14,716 nucleotides of DNA from an uncultured Clostridia bacterium (lineage in GTDB: Bacteria > Bacillota_A > Clostridia > TANB77 > CAG-508): contig CALXJS010000039.1 of the NCBI GenBank assembly GCA_944388685.1, forward strand, positions 1-14,716, written 5' to 3'. Positions 1-6,853 of this stretch are shown here, piece by piece (within the stretch, counting starts at the first letter, position 1; every line of letters begins with the position of its first letter). The notes beneath the pieces were generated by a model, which was not told the DNA's origin, searched no databases, and was given only the letters and a program-made list of their open reading frames with translations. The translations under genes were made by a program, and so were the position numbers.

Positions 1-100
1 TCTATATAATAAAAAGTTATCTAAATTGGTAATTTTTATTTTCCCTTTTTTGGTAATTTTGGTATTGACTTTTATATTTTTTGTTAAAAGTAGCGGTCTT

Positions 101-144
101 AAGAAAAATTGTGAGACGAACTCATTTATTCTCGAATTCGTCTC
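101..144 (-). terminator. Rho-independent terminator of the VanW gene
   Basis: On the minus strand, 20 bases after the stop codon of the VanW-domain gene, an 11-bp stem (GAGACGAATTC at 144-134 with GAGTTCGTCTC at 123-113, one G-T pair) encloses a 10-base loop. A short distance further on is a run of five T (plus-strand A 104-108). This is the expected end of the VanW transcript. Bases 1-100 to the left hold no gene that I can see; they contain only T-rich sequence with the phrase TTGGTAATTTT twice (26-36 and 50-60). Confidence 0.75.
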
Positions 145-164
145 TAAAATTACTTTTACATAAT

Positions 165-2222
165 TTATTCTGTTGTTTCAGTTTGTGCTTGTTGCTCTGT
201 GTTTTGTGTTGTTTCTGGTTCTTCGTGTGTCACAGTTTCTCCTTGATTTGTTTGTGTTGTCGTGGATGGAGTTGATGGTGTATTTACTGTAGATGAAGAA
301 TTTTGTGTAGATGTTGTTGTTGATTTCCCTCTATTTATAATTCTTTGCATTGCACTATAGGTATCTTTTGAAAGCAATTCTGTTGAAATCACTTTTCCAT
401 CTAACCTTTTTGTCATATAGGTTTTCGTAACTAATCCATTTGCACCTTTTTGTTTAACAACTTCTTTTCCTGGAGCCAAACTTGAATCTTCTACATATTT
501 TGTTGTATATGGTATAGTAGACACTGTTTCTGTACTAAATGAATACGTATATTCCCTATCCGCTTCTTTTATTCCAAAGATGGAAACTGTTGCAATTCCA
601 CTTTTTGCAGAGGCGACGATTTTTACTGGATATGTTCTTGTATTTTTAAATTTAAAATCTGTTGAACCATATACGACTGTGGCATCTCTTCCTGCTCCTA
701 CATATGAAGTTACAAATTGATGATTTCTTCTTTCTACAATTTCCATATCAGACATTAATGCTGCATTATATAATGTTGAAGAAATTTGGCAAATTCCTCC
801 ACCAATTCCGTCTACTACTTGCCCACTTTCGTATACTTTGGCATCTCTATATCCTGCTGCATACGTTCTTGGTCCTAATGTTGCATTATATGAGAATGTC
901 TCTCCTGGCATAATGACTTTTCCATTCAATTTTTCACAAGCCAACTTTAGATTTGTTGTTCTATCTTTATCACTAGCATCATATCTAGTTGTAAAAGTTG
1001 ATAATTGGTCTGGAAATGCTTCTGTTCCTATTTGATCAACTGTTATATTTGGTTTTGTAATTATTAAATCAATTACATATTCATCTTTGATTTCAGCTGT
1101 AATAGTTTCTTTCGCTTTTTCTACATCAAAATCTATACCTTCTACCTCTGGATAAACTGTAAACGGATCTTTTGTATAATAGGCATCTTTTGCTTCTTTA
1201 TAAATTTCACTATGTATTTTGTCAATATCAATATCTTGTGGTGTTTTTGTTTCTACTGGAATTTCTATTATATTTTCTGTTTCATGAATATCATTTAACA
1301 TATCTTTTACTTGTGATAATAAATCATCTGTCTTAATAACAATTCCTTCTTTTCCTCTTGTTATAATTAATTTATCTTCTTCAATACTATAACTAGACTC
1401 TATCATAATTCCTGGTAAATTGGTTCCAATATCGTTAATTGTTTGTTTTGTTGCTTCCTCATTTAAAGACATATTTACATTGATATCTCGTTTTCCAACT
1501 AAAGTTCCTAAAATATTATAATTATTAACAAAAATATTCTGATTTCTTCCTAAAGAATATGCTTCATTTACTGCTGTTTCTAAATCATAATTTACTTCCA
1601 TAAGTGTTGGATTTAATTCTGACTCAAATTCTTGATATTTCAACTCTATATTGGTTTGCATTTTTTCAGTATACATTGTTTCCAATTTTGCTTTGGCTTC
1701 TTCTTTAGTTAGTCCAGAAACTTCTATCCCTTCAATTGTAACACCGCTTATAATTTTTTCATTACTAATATTTGTTAAGGCAAAGACCGTAGAAAATAGT
1801 AAAGCAACAATTGCAACAATAAAGATTGAAATTACTAATTTTTTTATATTTCTTTTTTTCTTCTTTTGGCTTTTTTTCTCCAAATTATCTCTTTTTTTCT
1901 CTTTATTTTTTGTATCTTTTTTTCCTTTTTCTTTGTTTTCTATCTTTTCTTTTTTATCATTTATTTCTTCATTGACTTCTTTTTCAGTAACTTTTTCTTT
2001 TCCTGCTTCTTCACTTTCAACTTTTTTACTATCTTCTTTTTTGTCTTCTTCATCATTTATTTTCAGTATTTCTTCTGTTTCTTTAACATCTTCTTTTTTA
2101 TCTTCTGTCATTTCCTCTAAACGATTTTCTTTTACTTCTTGTAATTCTTCAGCTTTATTGTTTTCTTCTTTATTTTCTTCTTTTGGATCCATCTCTGTTT
2201 CCTCCATCAATTTTTCTTTCAT
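165..2222 (-). CDS. VanW/G5-domain membrane-anchored cell-wall protein
   Basis: A 685-residue protein with a single membrane span and probably an outward-facing C-terminus. Residues 1-128 are an extremely Lys/Glu-rich, low-complexity cytoplasmic segment. About 129-152 is the transmembrane helix, and about 160-400 looks like the YoaR-type putative peptidoglycan-binding region usually found with VanW. Residues 409-550 are the VanW domain (FTTRYDASD, GETFSYN, then GIGGGICQISSTLYNAAL). About 556-630 is a G5-like domain (IPYTTKYVED, KQKGANGLV), and 632-685 is a Ser/Thr/Gln-rich tail. VanW occurs in some vancomycin-resistance clusters, but most copies are stand-alone envelope proteins of unknown function; nothing here indicates resistance. 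I chose the ATG at 2222 because AAGGGG lies 9 bases before it and because the upstream in-frame TTG at 2282 is itself the -35 box. It is a monocistronic gene, divergent from the carbohydrate-binding gene. Confidence 0.85.
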   Translation of the reverse strand: MKEKLMEETEMDPKEENKEENNKAEELQEVKENRLEEMTEDKKEDVKETEEILKINDEEDKKEDSKKVESEEAGKEKVTEKEVNEEINDKKEKIENKEKGKKDTKNKEKKRDNLEKKSQKKKKRNIKKLVISIFIVAIVALLFSTVFALTNISNEKIISGVTIEGIEVSGLTKEEAKAKLETMYTEKMQTNIELKYQEFESELNPTLMEVNYDLETAVNEAYSLGRNQNIFVNNYNILGTLVGKRDINVNMSLNEEATKQTINDIGTNLPGIMIESSYSIEEDKLIITRGKEGIVIKTDDLLSQVKDMLNDIHETENIIEIPVETKTPQDIDIDKIHSEIYKEAKDAYYTKDPFTVYPEVEGIDFDVEKAKETITAEIKDEYVIDLIITKPNITVDQIGTEAFPDQLSTFTTRYDASDKDRTTNLKLACEKLNGKVIMPGETFSYNATLGPRTYAAGYRDAKVYESGQVVDGIGGGICQISSTLYNAALMSDMEIVERRNHQFVTSYVGAGRDATVVYGSTDFKFKNTRTYPVKIVASAKSGIATVSIFGIKEADREYTYSFSTETVSTIPYTTKYVEDSSLAPGKEVVKQKGANGLVTKTYMTKRLDGKVISTELLSKDTYSAMQRIINRGKSTTTSTQNSSSTVNTPSTPSTTTQTNQGETVTHEEPETTQNTEQQAQTETTE

Positions 2223-2253
2223 AATATCTTTCCCCTTTTTATATTCTATTTCA

Positions 2254-2282
2254 ATATTATCATATTCTTGCTTTTTTGACAA
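2254..2282 (-). promoter_or_regulatory. Promoter of the VanW gene
   Basis: Reading the minus strand, TTGTCA (2282-2277), a 17-base spacer and TAATAT (2259-2254) form a sigma-A-type promoter. Transcription would start near 2247, about 25 bases before the ATG at 2222. This rules out the TTG at 2282 as the start codon. Confidence 0.65.
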
Positions 2283-2422
2283 TATACTTTATGCCCTTCC
2301 TTTTTGTTTATTTGTATCTATATAATTTATTCATACTAGCTTTTCCTAATTCACATATTTATTACAAAAAAATTACAAATTGATTACATTTTCGATATTT
2401 TGTTTATTTTTTGAAAAAATAC

Positions 2423-2451
2423 TTGAACATTGTAAAATTTAATATTATAAT
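2423..2451 (+). promoter_or_regulatory. Promoter of the carbohydrate-binding gene
   Basis: TTGAAC (2423-2428), a 17-base spacer and a perfect TATAAT (2446-2451) lie 36 bases before the ATG. They are followed by the ribosome binding site AAGGAG at 2472-2477, so the untranslated leader is short. The remaining bases between the two divergent promoters (2283-2422) hold nothing else I can identify. Confidence 0.8.
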
Positions 2452-2487
2452 GTTGCTAGCAAAAGATAAACAAGGAGAGATTAAAAA

Positions 2488-2964
2488 ATGGAGTTAACAA
2501 AGAATATATTTTTTAATACTGATAAATTAGTTGAAAATACTAAAGTTAAAATTTCATATACAGGAAAATTATTTCAAGATGCTTCTAAAGAAGTTTCTAT
2601 TCACTATGGATTTGGTGAAAACTGGGATAATATAAATGATGTCGTTATGGAAAAAACAGACTTAGGTTTTCAAGCAGAGATAACTCTAGGTGAAGGAAAC
2701 ACTTTTAATTTCTGTTTTAAAGATGAAAATGATAATTGGGACAATAACAATGGTCAAAACTATATATTTAATTTAGAAAAACTTCCAACAGAATTGTTAG
2801 TTTTAGATGATGAACCTGTATCATTAGGTTCTCCTAAAAAACTTAGAAGGGCTTATTTATGGAGTAAAAAAATTCGTTTGGCCGTATATAAAATTATTAC
2901 ATATCTTCCAAAAATTATTTCTGGAAATTATAAGAAAAAAGCAACAAATAATAATGAAAATTAA
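2488..2964 (+). CDS. Stand-alone starch/glycogen-type carbohydrate-binding protein (CBM25/CBM53-like)
   Basis: A 158-residue protein without signal peptide, so presumably cytoplasmic. Residues about 17-97 look like one beta-sandwich module of the CBM25/CBM53 type that binds alpha-glucans: KISYTGKL, then IHYGFGENWDNI, VVMEK, and the characteristic FCFKDENDNWDNNNGQNY at 76-92. The aromatic and Asp/Asn residues of the last motif are typical of the family. The following stretch, 117-152, is strongly basic with regularly spaced hydrophobic residues (LRRAYLWSKKIRLAVYKII, then a KKK tail). It could be an amphipathic helix lying on the membrane; that is inference. There is no catalytic domain. The start is supported by AAGGAG ten bases upstream of the ATG. 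Binding to internal glycogen or a glucan polymer is plausible but not shown; the assignment rests on motif resemblance only. Confidence 0.75.
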   Translation: MELTKNIFFNTDKLVENTKVKISYTGKLFQDASKEVSIHYGFGENWDNINDVVMEKTDLGFQAEITLGEGNTFNFCFKDENDNWDNNNGQNYIFNLEKLPTELLVLDDEPVSLGSPKKLRRAYLWSKKIRLAVYKIITYLPKIISGNYKKKATNNNEN

Positions 2965-2971
2965 TATATAC

Positions 2972-2999
2972 AAAAAAGAGTACATCTGTACTCTTTTTT
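2972..2999. terminator. Bidirectional terminator between convergent genes
   Basis: A 12-bp stem AAAAAAGAGTAC / GTACTCTTTTTT with a 4-base loop (ATCT). T runs follow on both strands, so it can end the carbohydrate-binding gene (plus) and the dehydrogenase gene (minus). The last base of the stem coincides with the dehydrogenase stop codon. Confidence 0.88.
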
Positions 3000-3730
3000 T
3001 ATGTAATAAACCATCCTCCATTTATTGATATAATTTGTCCTGTTGTAAAATTATCCTCTATAAGCCACTCTACACATTTGGCAATATCTTCTGGTTTTCC
3101 AATTCTTTCTAATGGTGTTTCTTCTTTTATTTGCTCTAATACTTCTTCTGAAAATTCTTTATTCATATCTGTCTCTATGTAACCAGGAGCAATTGAATTC
3201 ACTCTTATATTAGATGGTCCAACTTCTTTAGCTAAAGCCTTTGTAAGTCCATCCATTCCTGCTTTTGTTATTGAATACACAACCTCTTGAGACGCACCAA
3301 CAATTCCCCATACAGAAGATATGTTAATTATAGTTCCACTTTTTCTATTAATCATATATGGAATTGCTTCTTGACACATACAAAAAGCTGAATATAGATT
3401 TGTATAAATCATCTCATTCCAATCCTCTTCTGTAACTTCATCTATTAATTGAATTTTGCTTATTCCAGCATTATTAACTAAAATATCAATTTTTCCATAT
3501 TGATTGATTACATATTGTATTAACTTTTTACATTCTACTTTTTTTGATACATCTGCTTGGAATATGTCAATCTTAATATTTTCCTTTTCAAGTTCTTCTT
3601 TTAGTATTTTTGCTTTTTCTTCTGATTTGTTATAATTGGCAATCACTCTTATTCCTTTTTTTGCTAATGTTTCAACTATTGCTTTTCCAATTCCTCTTGC
3701 CCCTCCTGTTACAATTGCGACTCTTTCCAT
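2999..3730 (-). CDS. FabG-like short-chain dehydrogenase/reductase
   Basis: A 243-residue classical short-chain dehydrogenase, the usual family length. The NAD(P)-binding Rossmann motif TGGARGIG is near residues 8-15, NNAG is in the middle, the catalytic Ser is in NISSVWG and the catalytic Tyr-Lys pair is in YSITK. The adenine-side DV and the IAPGYIETDM loop are also present. It is closest in appearance to 3-oxoacyl-ACP reductase (FabG), which reduces 3-ketoacyl-ACP with NADPH in fatty acid synthesis. However, it stands alone rather than in a fab operon, so another ketone or alcohol substrate cannot be excluded. The start is uncertain: AAAGGA ends 12 bases before the chosen ATG (3730), and it directly abuts an earlier ATG at 3742. 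A start as far out as 3760 would add ten residues not typical of the family. Confidence 0.88.
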   Translation of the reverse strand: MERVAIVTGGARGIGKAIVETLAKKGIRVIANYNKSEEKAKILKEELEKENIKIDIFQADVSKKVECKKLIQYVINQYGKIDILVNNAGISKIQLIDEVTEEDWNEMIYTNLYSAFCMCQEAIPYMINRKSGTIINISSVWGIVGASQEVVYSITKAGMDGLTKALAKEVGPSNIRVNSIAPGYIETDMNKEFSEEVLEQIKEETPLERIGKPEDIAKCVEWLIEDNFTTGQIISINGGWFIT

Positions 3731-3800
3731 ATTTAATCTCATTCCTTTCATCAAGTACAAATCTGGTTAAAAACATTTTTGACAATATAAAATAAATTCG

Positions 3801-3829
3801 ATAATACCAAAATTGTAATTATCTTTCAA
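3801..3829 (-). promoter_or_regulatory. Promoter of the dehydrogenase gene
   Basis: Minus strand TTGAAA (3829-3824), a 17-base spacer and TATTAT (3806-3801). It gives a leader of about 65 bases before the ATG at 3730. A second TTGTCA at about 3784 lacks a matching -10 box. Confidence 0.6.
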
Positions 3830-3903
3830 TCTACATCTTCTTTTCTATTGTAACACTTTATTTTACAAATATCAAAAATTATTTCATATATATCTTTTAT
3901 TTA

Positions 3904-3932
3904 TTGATAATTAAATATTCTTATAGTATACT
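3904..3932 (+). promoter_or_regulatory. Promoter of the membrane glycosyltransferase gene
   Basis: TTGATA (3904-3909), a 17-base spacer and TATACT (3927-3932), 53 bases before the ATG at 3986. The ribosome binding site AAGGGG is at 3970-3975. Confidence 0.65.
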
Positions 3933-3985
3933 TTATAGGGTTTTATACAATAGAAAAATTTATAATTTTAAGGGGATTGTTATAA

Positions 3986-5566
3986 ATGAAAAATAGAAAA
4001 ACAGAAATCTGTGTGATTGTTATCTTTTTATGTCTTCAAACACTAATTTACCTATGTGTTGCATTTCATAAATCTTATTTACATATAGATGAAGCTTATT
4101 CTTTTGGTCTGGCTAATTATGATAAGATTGAAATTCAAGATAATACAGATTTTTTTAATACTTGGCATACAAAAAATTATTATGAGGACTATTTAGCAGT
4201 ACAAGAAGATGAAAAGGCAAATTATACACCAGTATATGAAAATCAAAAAAATGATGTACATCCTCCTTTATACTATTTACTACTTAGGTTCTGTATGAAC
4301 TTTTCAAATGGTCATTTTTCTATGTGGCCTGCTATTATATTAAATATAATTATATATGTTTTTATTACCATTTTCATGTATTTAATTTTAAAAAAATTAT
4401 TTCATACTGAAAATTCTTTAAATATAAAAGCACTTATTCTAGCATTTATGTCTTCTATCATATTGGCATCTTTAAGTAACGTCATAAATATTAGAATGTA
4501 TGCTCTTTCAACCTTGAATATATTAATCACTACTTTTTTACATATTAAACTTTTAGAAAATAGGAAAATAAATGCCAAATTATTATTAGCTATTGGTATT
4601 TCTGTACTTGCAGGAATACTTACACATTACTATTATCTATTCTATTTGATTGCCTTATACTTCATATTCCTAATAAAATATGTAAAAGAAAAACAATTTA
4701 AAATGGCAACTTATTATACTTTAACTTTAGTTATTGCTGGAATACTCTCTTTAATTATATTTCCATACTCTTTACAACATATATTTCTTGGTTATAGAGG
4801 ACAAGGTGTCATGAGCAATTTAGGAAATTTCTTTGAGATCATTCCTAGTATATTTTCACAATTATATACTTTAAATTATTATGCTTTTAATGGATTGTTA
4901 CCAATTATCTTACTTATGATTGTCATTTTATTGATTTACAACAAGAAACATAAAAAAGATAATTTTAAAATAGATGAAGAAAAGAAAAAGATATTAAGAT
5001 TGCTTTATATACCAACTATTTTCTTTTTTATAATGACTTCTATTGCCTCTCCTTGGAAGGTTTTGAGATATATCGTTCCAGTTTGTGGCTTACTATTTGT
5101 ATTAACGATTTATTATTTATATGTATTATTAAACAGAGGGGTTCAGAAGAAAATCGCTAATATATTGATATGTATATTATTTTGCATAATTCTAATTGCT
5201 CCCTTTATCTTTCATTTAAAACCAGAACTTTTATATGATAATAGAAAGGATTTTGTACAGGATTTAAATGAAAAATATAATTTGCCAACTATATATCTAT
5301 ATGATTCTAAAAAAGGCGGTTTCTTAGATGATATTTTACCTTTTTCTATTTTGGATGAATCTTATATTGCCAAAGATATAGATGTTTCATCAACTAGCTT
5401 ACAGAATATTTTTAAAAATAAAACTATTTCCAATGGACTTTTGATTTTTATTAATACAGAACAAAATAAAGATGTTATTACTACTGAAGTAATGCAATCT
5501 TTAAATTTTACAACTTATGAACATCTACAAAAATTGAGTTCTTGTGATGTATACTATATACACTAA
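3986..5566 (+). CDS. GT-C / ArnT-PMT-type membrane glycosyltransferase
   Basis: A 526-residue integral membrane protein with about ten to twelve hydrophobic helices. The first is at residues 8-27; then comes a large outer loop (about 30-105), then helices from about 113 to 410. The C-terminal globular part (about 415-526) contains no obvious helix. The first outer loop carries the acidic pair of the GT-C fold in HIDEAYSFG (D35, E36). It also carries NDVHPPLYYLLL (H92-P93-P94), the hallmark of the family-39 ArnT/PMT-like transferases, which move a sugar from a polyprenyl-phosphate donor onto a target outside the membrane. Donor and target cannot be read from the sequence; a wall polymer, lipid or protein are all possible. 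The gene stands alone with its own promoter and ribosome binding site. Confidence 0.8.
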   Translation: MKNRKTEICVIVIFLCLQTLIYLCVAFHKSYLHIDEAYSFGLANYDKIEIQDNTDFFNTWHTKNYYEDYLAVQEDEKANYTPVYENQKNDVHPPLYYLLLRFCMNFSNGHFSMWPAIILNIIIYVFITIFMYLILKKLFHTENSLNIKALILAFMSSIILASLSNVINIRMYALSTLNILITTFLHIKLLENRKINAKLLLAIGISVLAGILTHYYYLFYLIALYFIFLIKYVKEKQFKMATYYTLTLVIAGILSLIIFPYSLQHIFLGYRGQGVMSNLGNFFEIIPSIFSQLYTLNYYAFNGLLPIILLMIVILLIYNKKHKKDNFKIDEEKKKILRLLYIPTIFFFIMTSIASPWKVLRYIVPVCGLLFVLTIYYLYVLLNRGVQKKIANILICILFCIILIAPFIFHLKPELLYDNRKDFVQDLNEKYNLPTIYLYDSKKGGFLDDILPFSILDESYIAKDIDVSSTSLQNIFKNKTISNGLLIFINTEQNKDVITTEVMQSLNFTTYEHLQKLSSCDVYYIH

Positions 5567-5609
5567 TTTTTGTTCTTTTTTTGAGCAACAACTCAAAAGA
5601 AGAACAAAA
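5567..5609 (+). terminator. Hairpin directly after the glycosyltransferase stop codon
   Basis: A long AT-rich inverted repeat begins at the base after the stop codon. TGTTCTT...TTTTGAG (left arm to 5585) pairs with CTCAAAAGAAGAACAAAA (5592-5609) over about 17 pairs around a 6-base loop (CAACAA). It is the likely transcription end of the glycosyltransferase gene, but the following sequence (TTAGTCTT) is a poor T run. Confidence 0.5.
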
Positions 5610-5647
5610 TTAGTCTTAAAATATGATTATTTTTTGATTTTGAACAT

Positions 5648-5691
5648 AAAAAAAAAGCCAATCATCAAGAGCTTCCCTCAAAACGAATGAC
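5648..5691 (-). terminator. Rho-independent terminator of the tRNA operon
   Basis: Minus strand, nine bases after tRNA-Thr. An imperfect stem of about 12 pairs in 15 positions (5691-5677 with 5671-5657, loop of five bases) is followed by nine uninterrupted T (plus-strand A 5648-5656). Confidence 0.8.
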
Positions 5692-5700
5692 CTTTTATAA

Positions 5701-5777
5701 TGGAGCCACTTCCCAGATTCGAACTGGGGACCCTCGCATTACAAGTGCGATGCTCTGGCCAGCTGAGCTAAAGTGGC
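5701..5777 (-). tRNA. tRNA-Thr (anticodon TGT)
   Basis: The minus strand folds into a full cloverleaf: acceptor GCCACTT/AAGTGGC, D arm GCTC/GAGC, anticodon stem TCGCA/TGCGA with loop CTTGTAA (anticodon TGT), and T arm CCCAG-TTCGAAT-CTGGG. The CCA end is encoded (5703-5701). It is the last gene of a three-tRNA operon, 6 bases after tRNA-Glu. Confidence 0.97.
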
Positions 5778-5783
5778 AAAATT

Positions 5784-5858
5784 TGGTGACCCCGACGGGA
5801 ATCGAACCCATGTCTCCGCCGTGAAAGGGCGATGTCTTAACCGCTTGACCACGGGGCC
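5784..5858 (-). tRNA. tRNA-Glu (anticodon TTC)
   Basis: Minus strand cloverleaf with acceptor GGCCCCG/CGGGGTC (one G-T pair), D arm GTC/GAC, anticodon stem TCGCC/GGCGG with loop CTTTCAC (anticodon TTC), T loop TTCGATT and an encoded CCA. Middle gene of the operon, 31 bases after tRNA-Lys. Confidence 0.97.
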
Positions 5859-5889
5859 ATATAAAGAACTAAATTTAATTTAGTTCTTC

Positions 5890-5965
5890 TGGTGAGCTAT
5901 CCGCGACTCGAACGCGGGACAACTTGATTAAAAGTCAAGTGCTCTACCACCTGAGCTAATAGCCC
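5890..5965 (-). tRNA. tRNA-Lys (anticodon TTT)
   Basis: Minus strand cloverleaf with acceptor GGGCTAT/ATAGCTC, D arm GCTC/GAGC, anticodon stem CTTGA/TCAAG with loop CTTTTAA (anticodon TTT), T arm CCGCG-TTCGAGT-CGCGG and an encoded CCA. First gene of the operon, about 23 bases after the predicted transcription start. Confidence 0.97.
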
Positions 5966-5994
5966 ATAAAGTGCATTATCTAGAACGCTTTTAT

Positions 5995-6023
5995 AGTTTA
6001 CAATATTTTTTCTTACTTGTCAA
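5995..6023 (-). promoter_or_regulatory. Promoter of the tRNA operon
   Basis: Minus strand perfect TTGACA (6023-6018), a 17-base spacer and TAAACT (6000-5995). It points at tRNA-Lys, 29 bases away. Confidence 0.8.
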
Positions 6024-6038
6024 TAGATTTATGAAAAT

Positions 6039-6098
6039 TTTGTGAAATTTTTTTGTTTTTTTGCAAAACACAATCATTTTTTTAAAAAATTTCACAAA
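6039..6098. repeat. 15-bp inverted repeat upstream of the tRNA promoter
   Basis: The arm at 6039-6053 (TTTGTGAAATTTTTT) is exactly complementary to 6084-6098 (AAAAAATTTCACAAA), with 30 bases between. It lies just upstream of the -35 box of the tRNA operon. Very AT-rich composition makes chance matches more likely. A regulator site or an UP-type element is possible, with no direct support. Confidence 0.5.
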
Positions 6099-6153
6099 TT
6101 TTTCATTTCTATAATCGATTTTTCATACTTTATATTACGTATTCCATTGTATA

Positions 6154-6181
6154 AGATGTAAAACTTTTTAGTTTTACATCT
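6154..6181. repeat. Perfect 12-bp hairpin with TTTT loop
   Basis: AGATGTAAAACT (6154-6165), loop TTTT, AGTTTTACATCT (6170-6181). It lies about 95 bases downstream of the DUF1858 stop codon. It may end that transcript, although no T run follows on either strand, so it is not a canonical terminator. The rest of 5966-6276 holds the tRNA promoter, the repeat at 6039-6098 and no gene. Confidence 0.6.
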
Positions 6182-6276
6182 CAAAATAAAAATGAAATAT
6201 CTTATTTTCAGAAAAAATCAACTTCTATTTTGAATCTGTGTAGTTTTTTCTACAAACAACACGGTTAGATTTCTTA

Positions 6277-6465
6277 TTACTCTGCATTTAATTTTTCTAA
6301 CACGTCTTCTACATCTATTCCGTGAACATCACAAGCTTCTTCTATTGTTTCCATTTGAGATGCAGGACATCCTATACAATGCATACCAACATTTAATAAT
6401 ATTTCTGCTTTTTCTGGAGCAACTTCTAAGATTTCTCCAATTCTTGTATCTTTATTAAATTTCAT
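6277..6465 (-). CDS. DUF1858 / redox-disulfide domain protein
   Basis: A 62-residue protein covering one complete DUF1858 domain, the type annotated as hybrid-cluster-protein-associated redox disulfide domain. It begins MKFNKDTRIGEILEVAPE. The two key cysteines are in HCIGCPAS (C30 and C33), and a third is at C45. Small stand-alone copies are common in anaerobes. The CxxC pair suggests thiol/disulfide or metal-related redox work in the cytoplasm, but the partner is unknown and no hybrid cluster protein gene is in the window. The ATG is preceded by GGGAGG at a good distance (AAAAGGGAGG, then seven bases). I could not find a convincing promoter in the 170 bases upstream, which it shares divergently with the secretion operon. 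Confidence 0.85.
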   Translation of the reverse strand: MKFNKDTRIGEILEVAPEKAEILLNVGMHCIGCPASQMETIEEACDVHGIDVEDVLEKLNAE

Positions 6466-6636
6466 TGTTTTTCCTCCCTTTTAACACTTAACTTGTTGTT
6501 ATTAGATAAATGATCAAACAACATTTTATGGATTATGTTATAATATTAAATTATTCCAATAGGCTCATATAACTGTGTTTGAAATTCAAAACAACAACAT
6601 ACATTATAAATTTTATCACAAATTTTGCAAAAAGTA

Positions 6637-6665
6637 TAGACAAATGATAAAAAATATTGTATTAT
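6637..6665 (+). promoter_or_regulatory. Promoter of the type IV secretion operon
   Basis: TAGACA (6637-6642), a 17-base spacer and TATTAT (6660-6665). Transcription would start near 6672, only about six bases before the ribosome binding site AAGGTGGTGAT at 6678-6688. The mRNA therefore begins almost directly with the first small gene. Confidence 0.65.
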
Positions 6666-6691
6666 GGAAAAAATTGTAAGGTGGTGATTTT

Positions 6692-6850
6692 ATTTTTTCT
6701 CTATTAGATTTATTTTTTATCTCTCTTATTATTCATCTTTTTATTACTTTATATTCAATTTATACATTTTTTGATATCAAAATTTTTCATAATCAACAAG
6801 GTTCTAAATTAAAATTAAAACAAAAAAATTTAGATAAAGGAGGTTTTTAG
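6692..6850 (+). CDS. Small membrane protein, probable ATT start, first gene of the secretion operon
   Basis: An open frame of 52 codons ending at TAG 6848-6850. The product would be one hydrophobic helix (about residues 3-32, LLDLFFISLIIHLFITLYSI) followed by a polar basic tail (SKLKLKQKNLDKGG). The frame contains no ATG, GTG or TTG at all. An extended ribosome binding site GGTGGTGAT ends just before it, and ATT at 6692 lies seven bases after GGTGG. That is the same spacing and the same flanking bases (GATTTT) as the TTG start of the PrgI-like gene further down the operon. Promoter, binding site and tail position argue for a translated gene with a rare AUU start. The alternative is that the start codon was lost by mutation and the gene is dead. 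I do not recognise the family. Confidence 0.45.
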   Translation: MFSLLDLFFISLIIHLFITLYSIYTFFDIKIFHNQQGSKLKLKQKNLDKGGF

Positions 6851-6853
6851 TTT

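Noticed and set aside
26..60. TTGGTAATTTT direct repeat at the left edge as a CRISPR-like or iteron array
   Set aside because: Only two copies, 11 bases long, in T-rich sequence; no array structure.
2223..2282. TTG at 2282 as start of the VanW protein
   Set aside because: The TTG belongs to the -35 box TTGTCA, and the AAGGAAGG upstream is 12 bases away; ATG 2222 has a better-spaced AAGGGG.
1651..2325. 224-codon plus-strand open frame rich in Phe and Ser
   Set aside because: It is the antisense image of the Lys/Glu-rich VanW arm (AAA/GAA codons read as TTT/TTC); no ribosome binding site or family motif.
5648..5965. tRNA cluster as an integration site for a conjugative element
   Set aside because: All three tRNA genes are complete with their own CCA, and I found no duplicated tRNA 3' end or integrase in the window.
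6494..6523. TGTTGTT ... AACAACA inverted repeat upstream of the DUF1858 gene
   Set aside because: Only 7 bp per arm in a region rich in CAA/TTG runs; more such matches are nearby by chance.
6537..6544. TATAAT on the plus strand as a promoter for the secretion operon
   Set aside because: No -35 box at 16-18 bases; the pair at 6637-6665 is much better placed.
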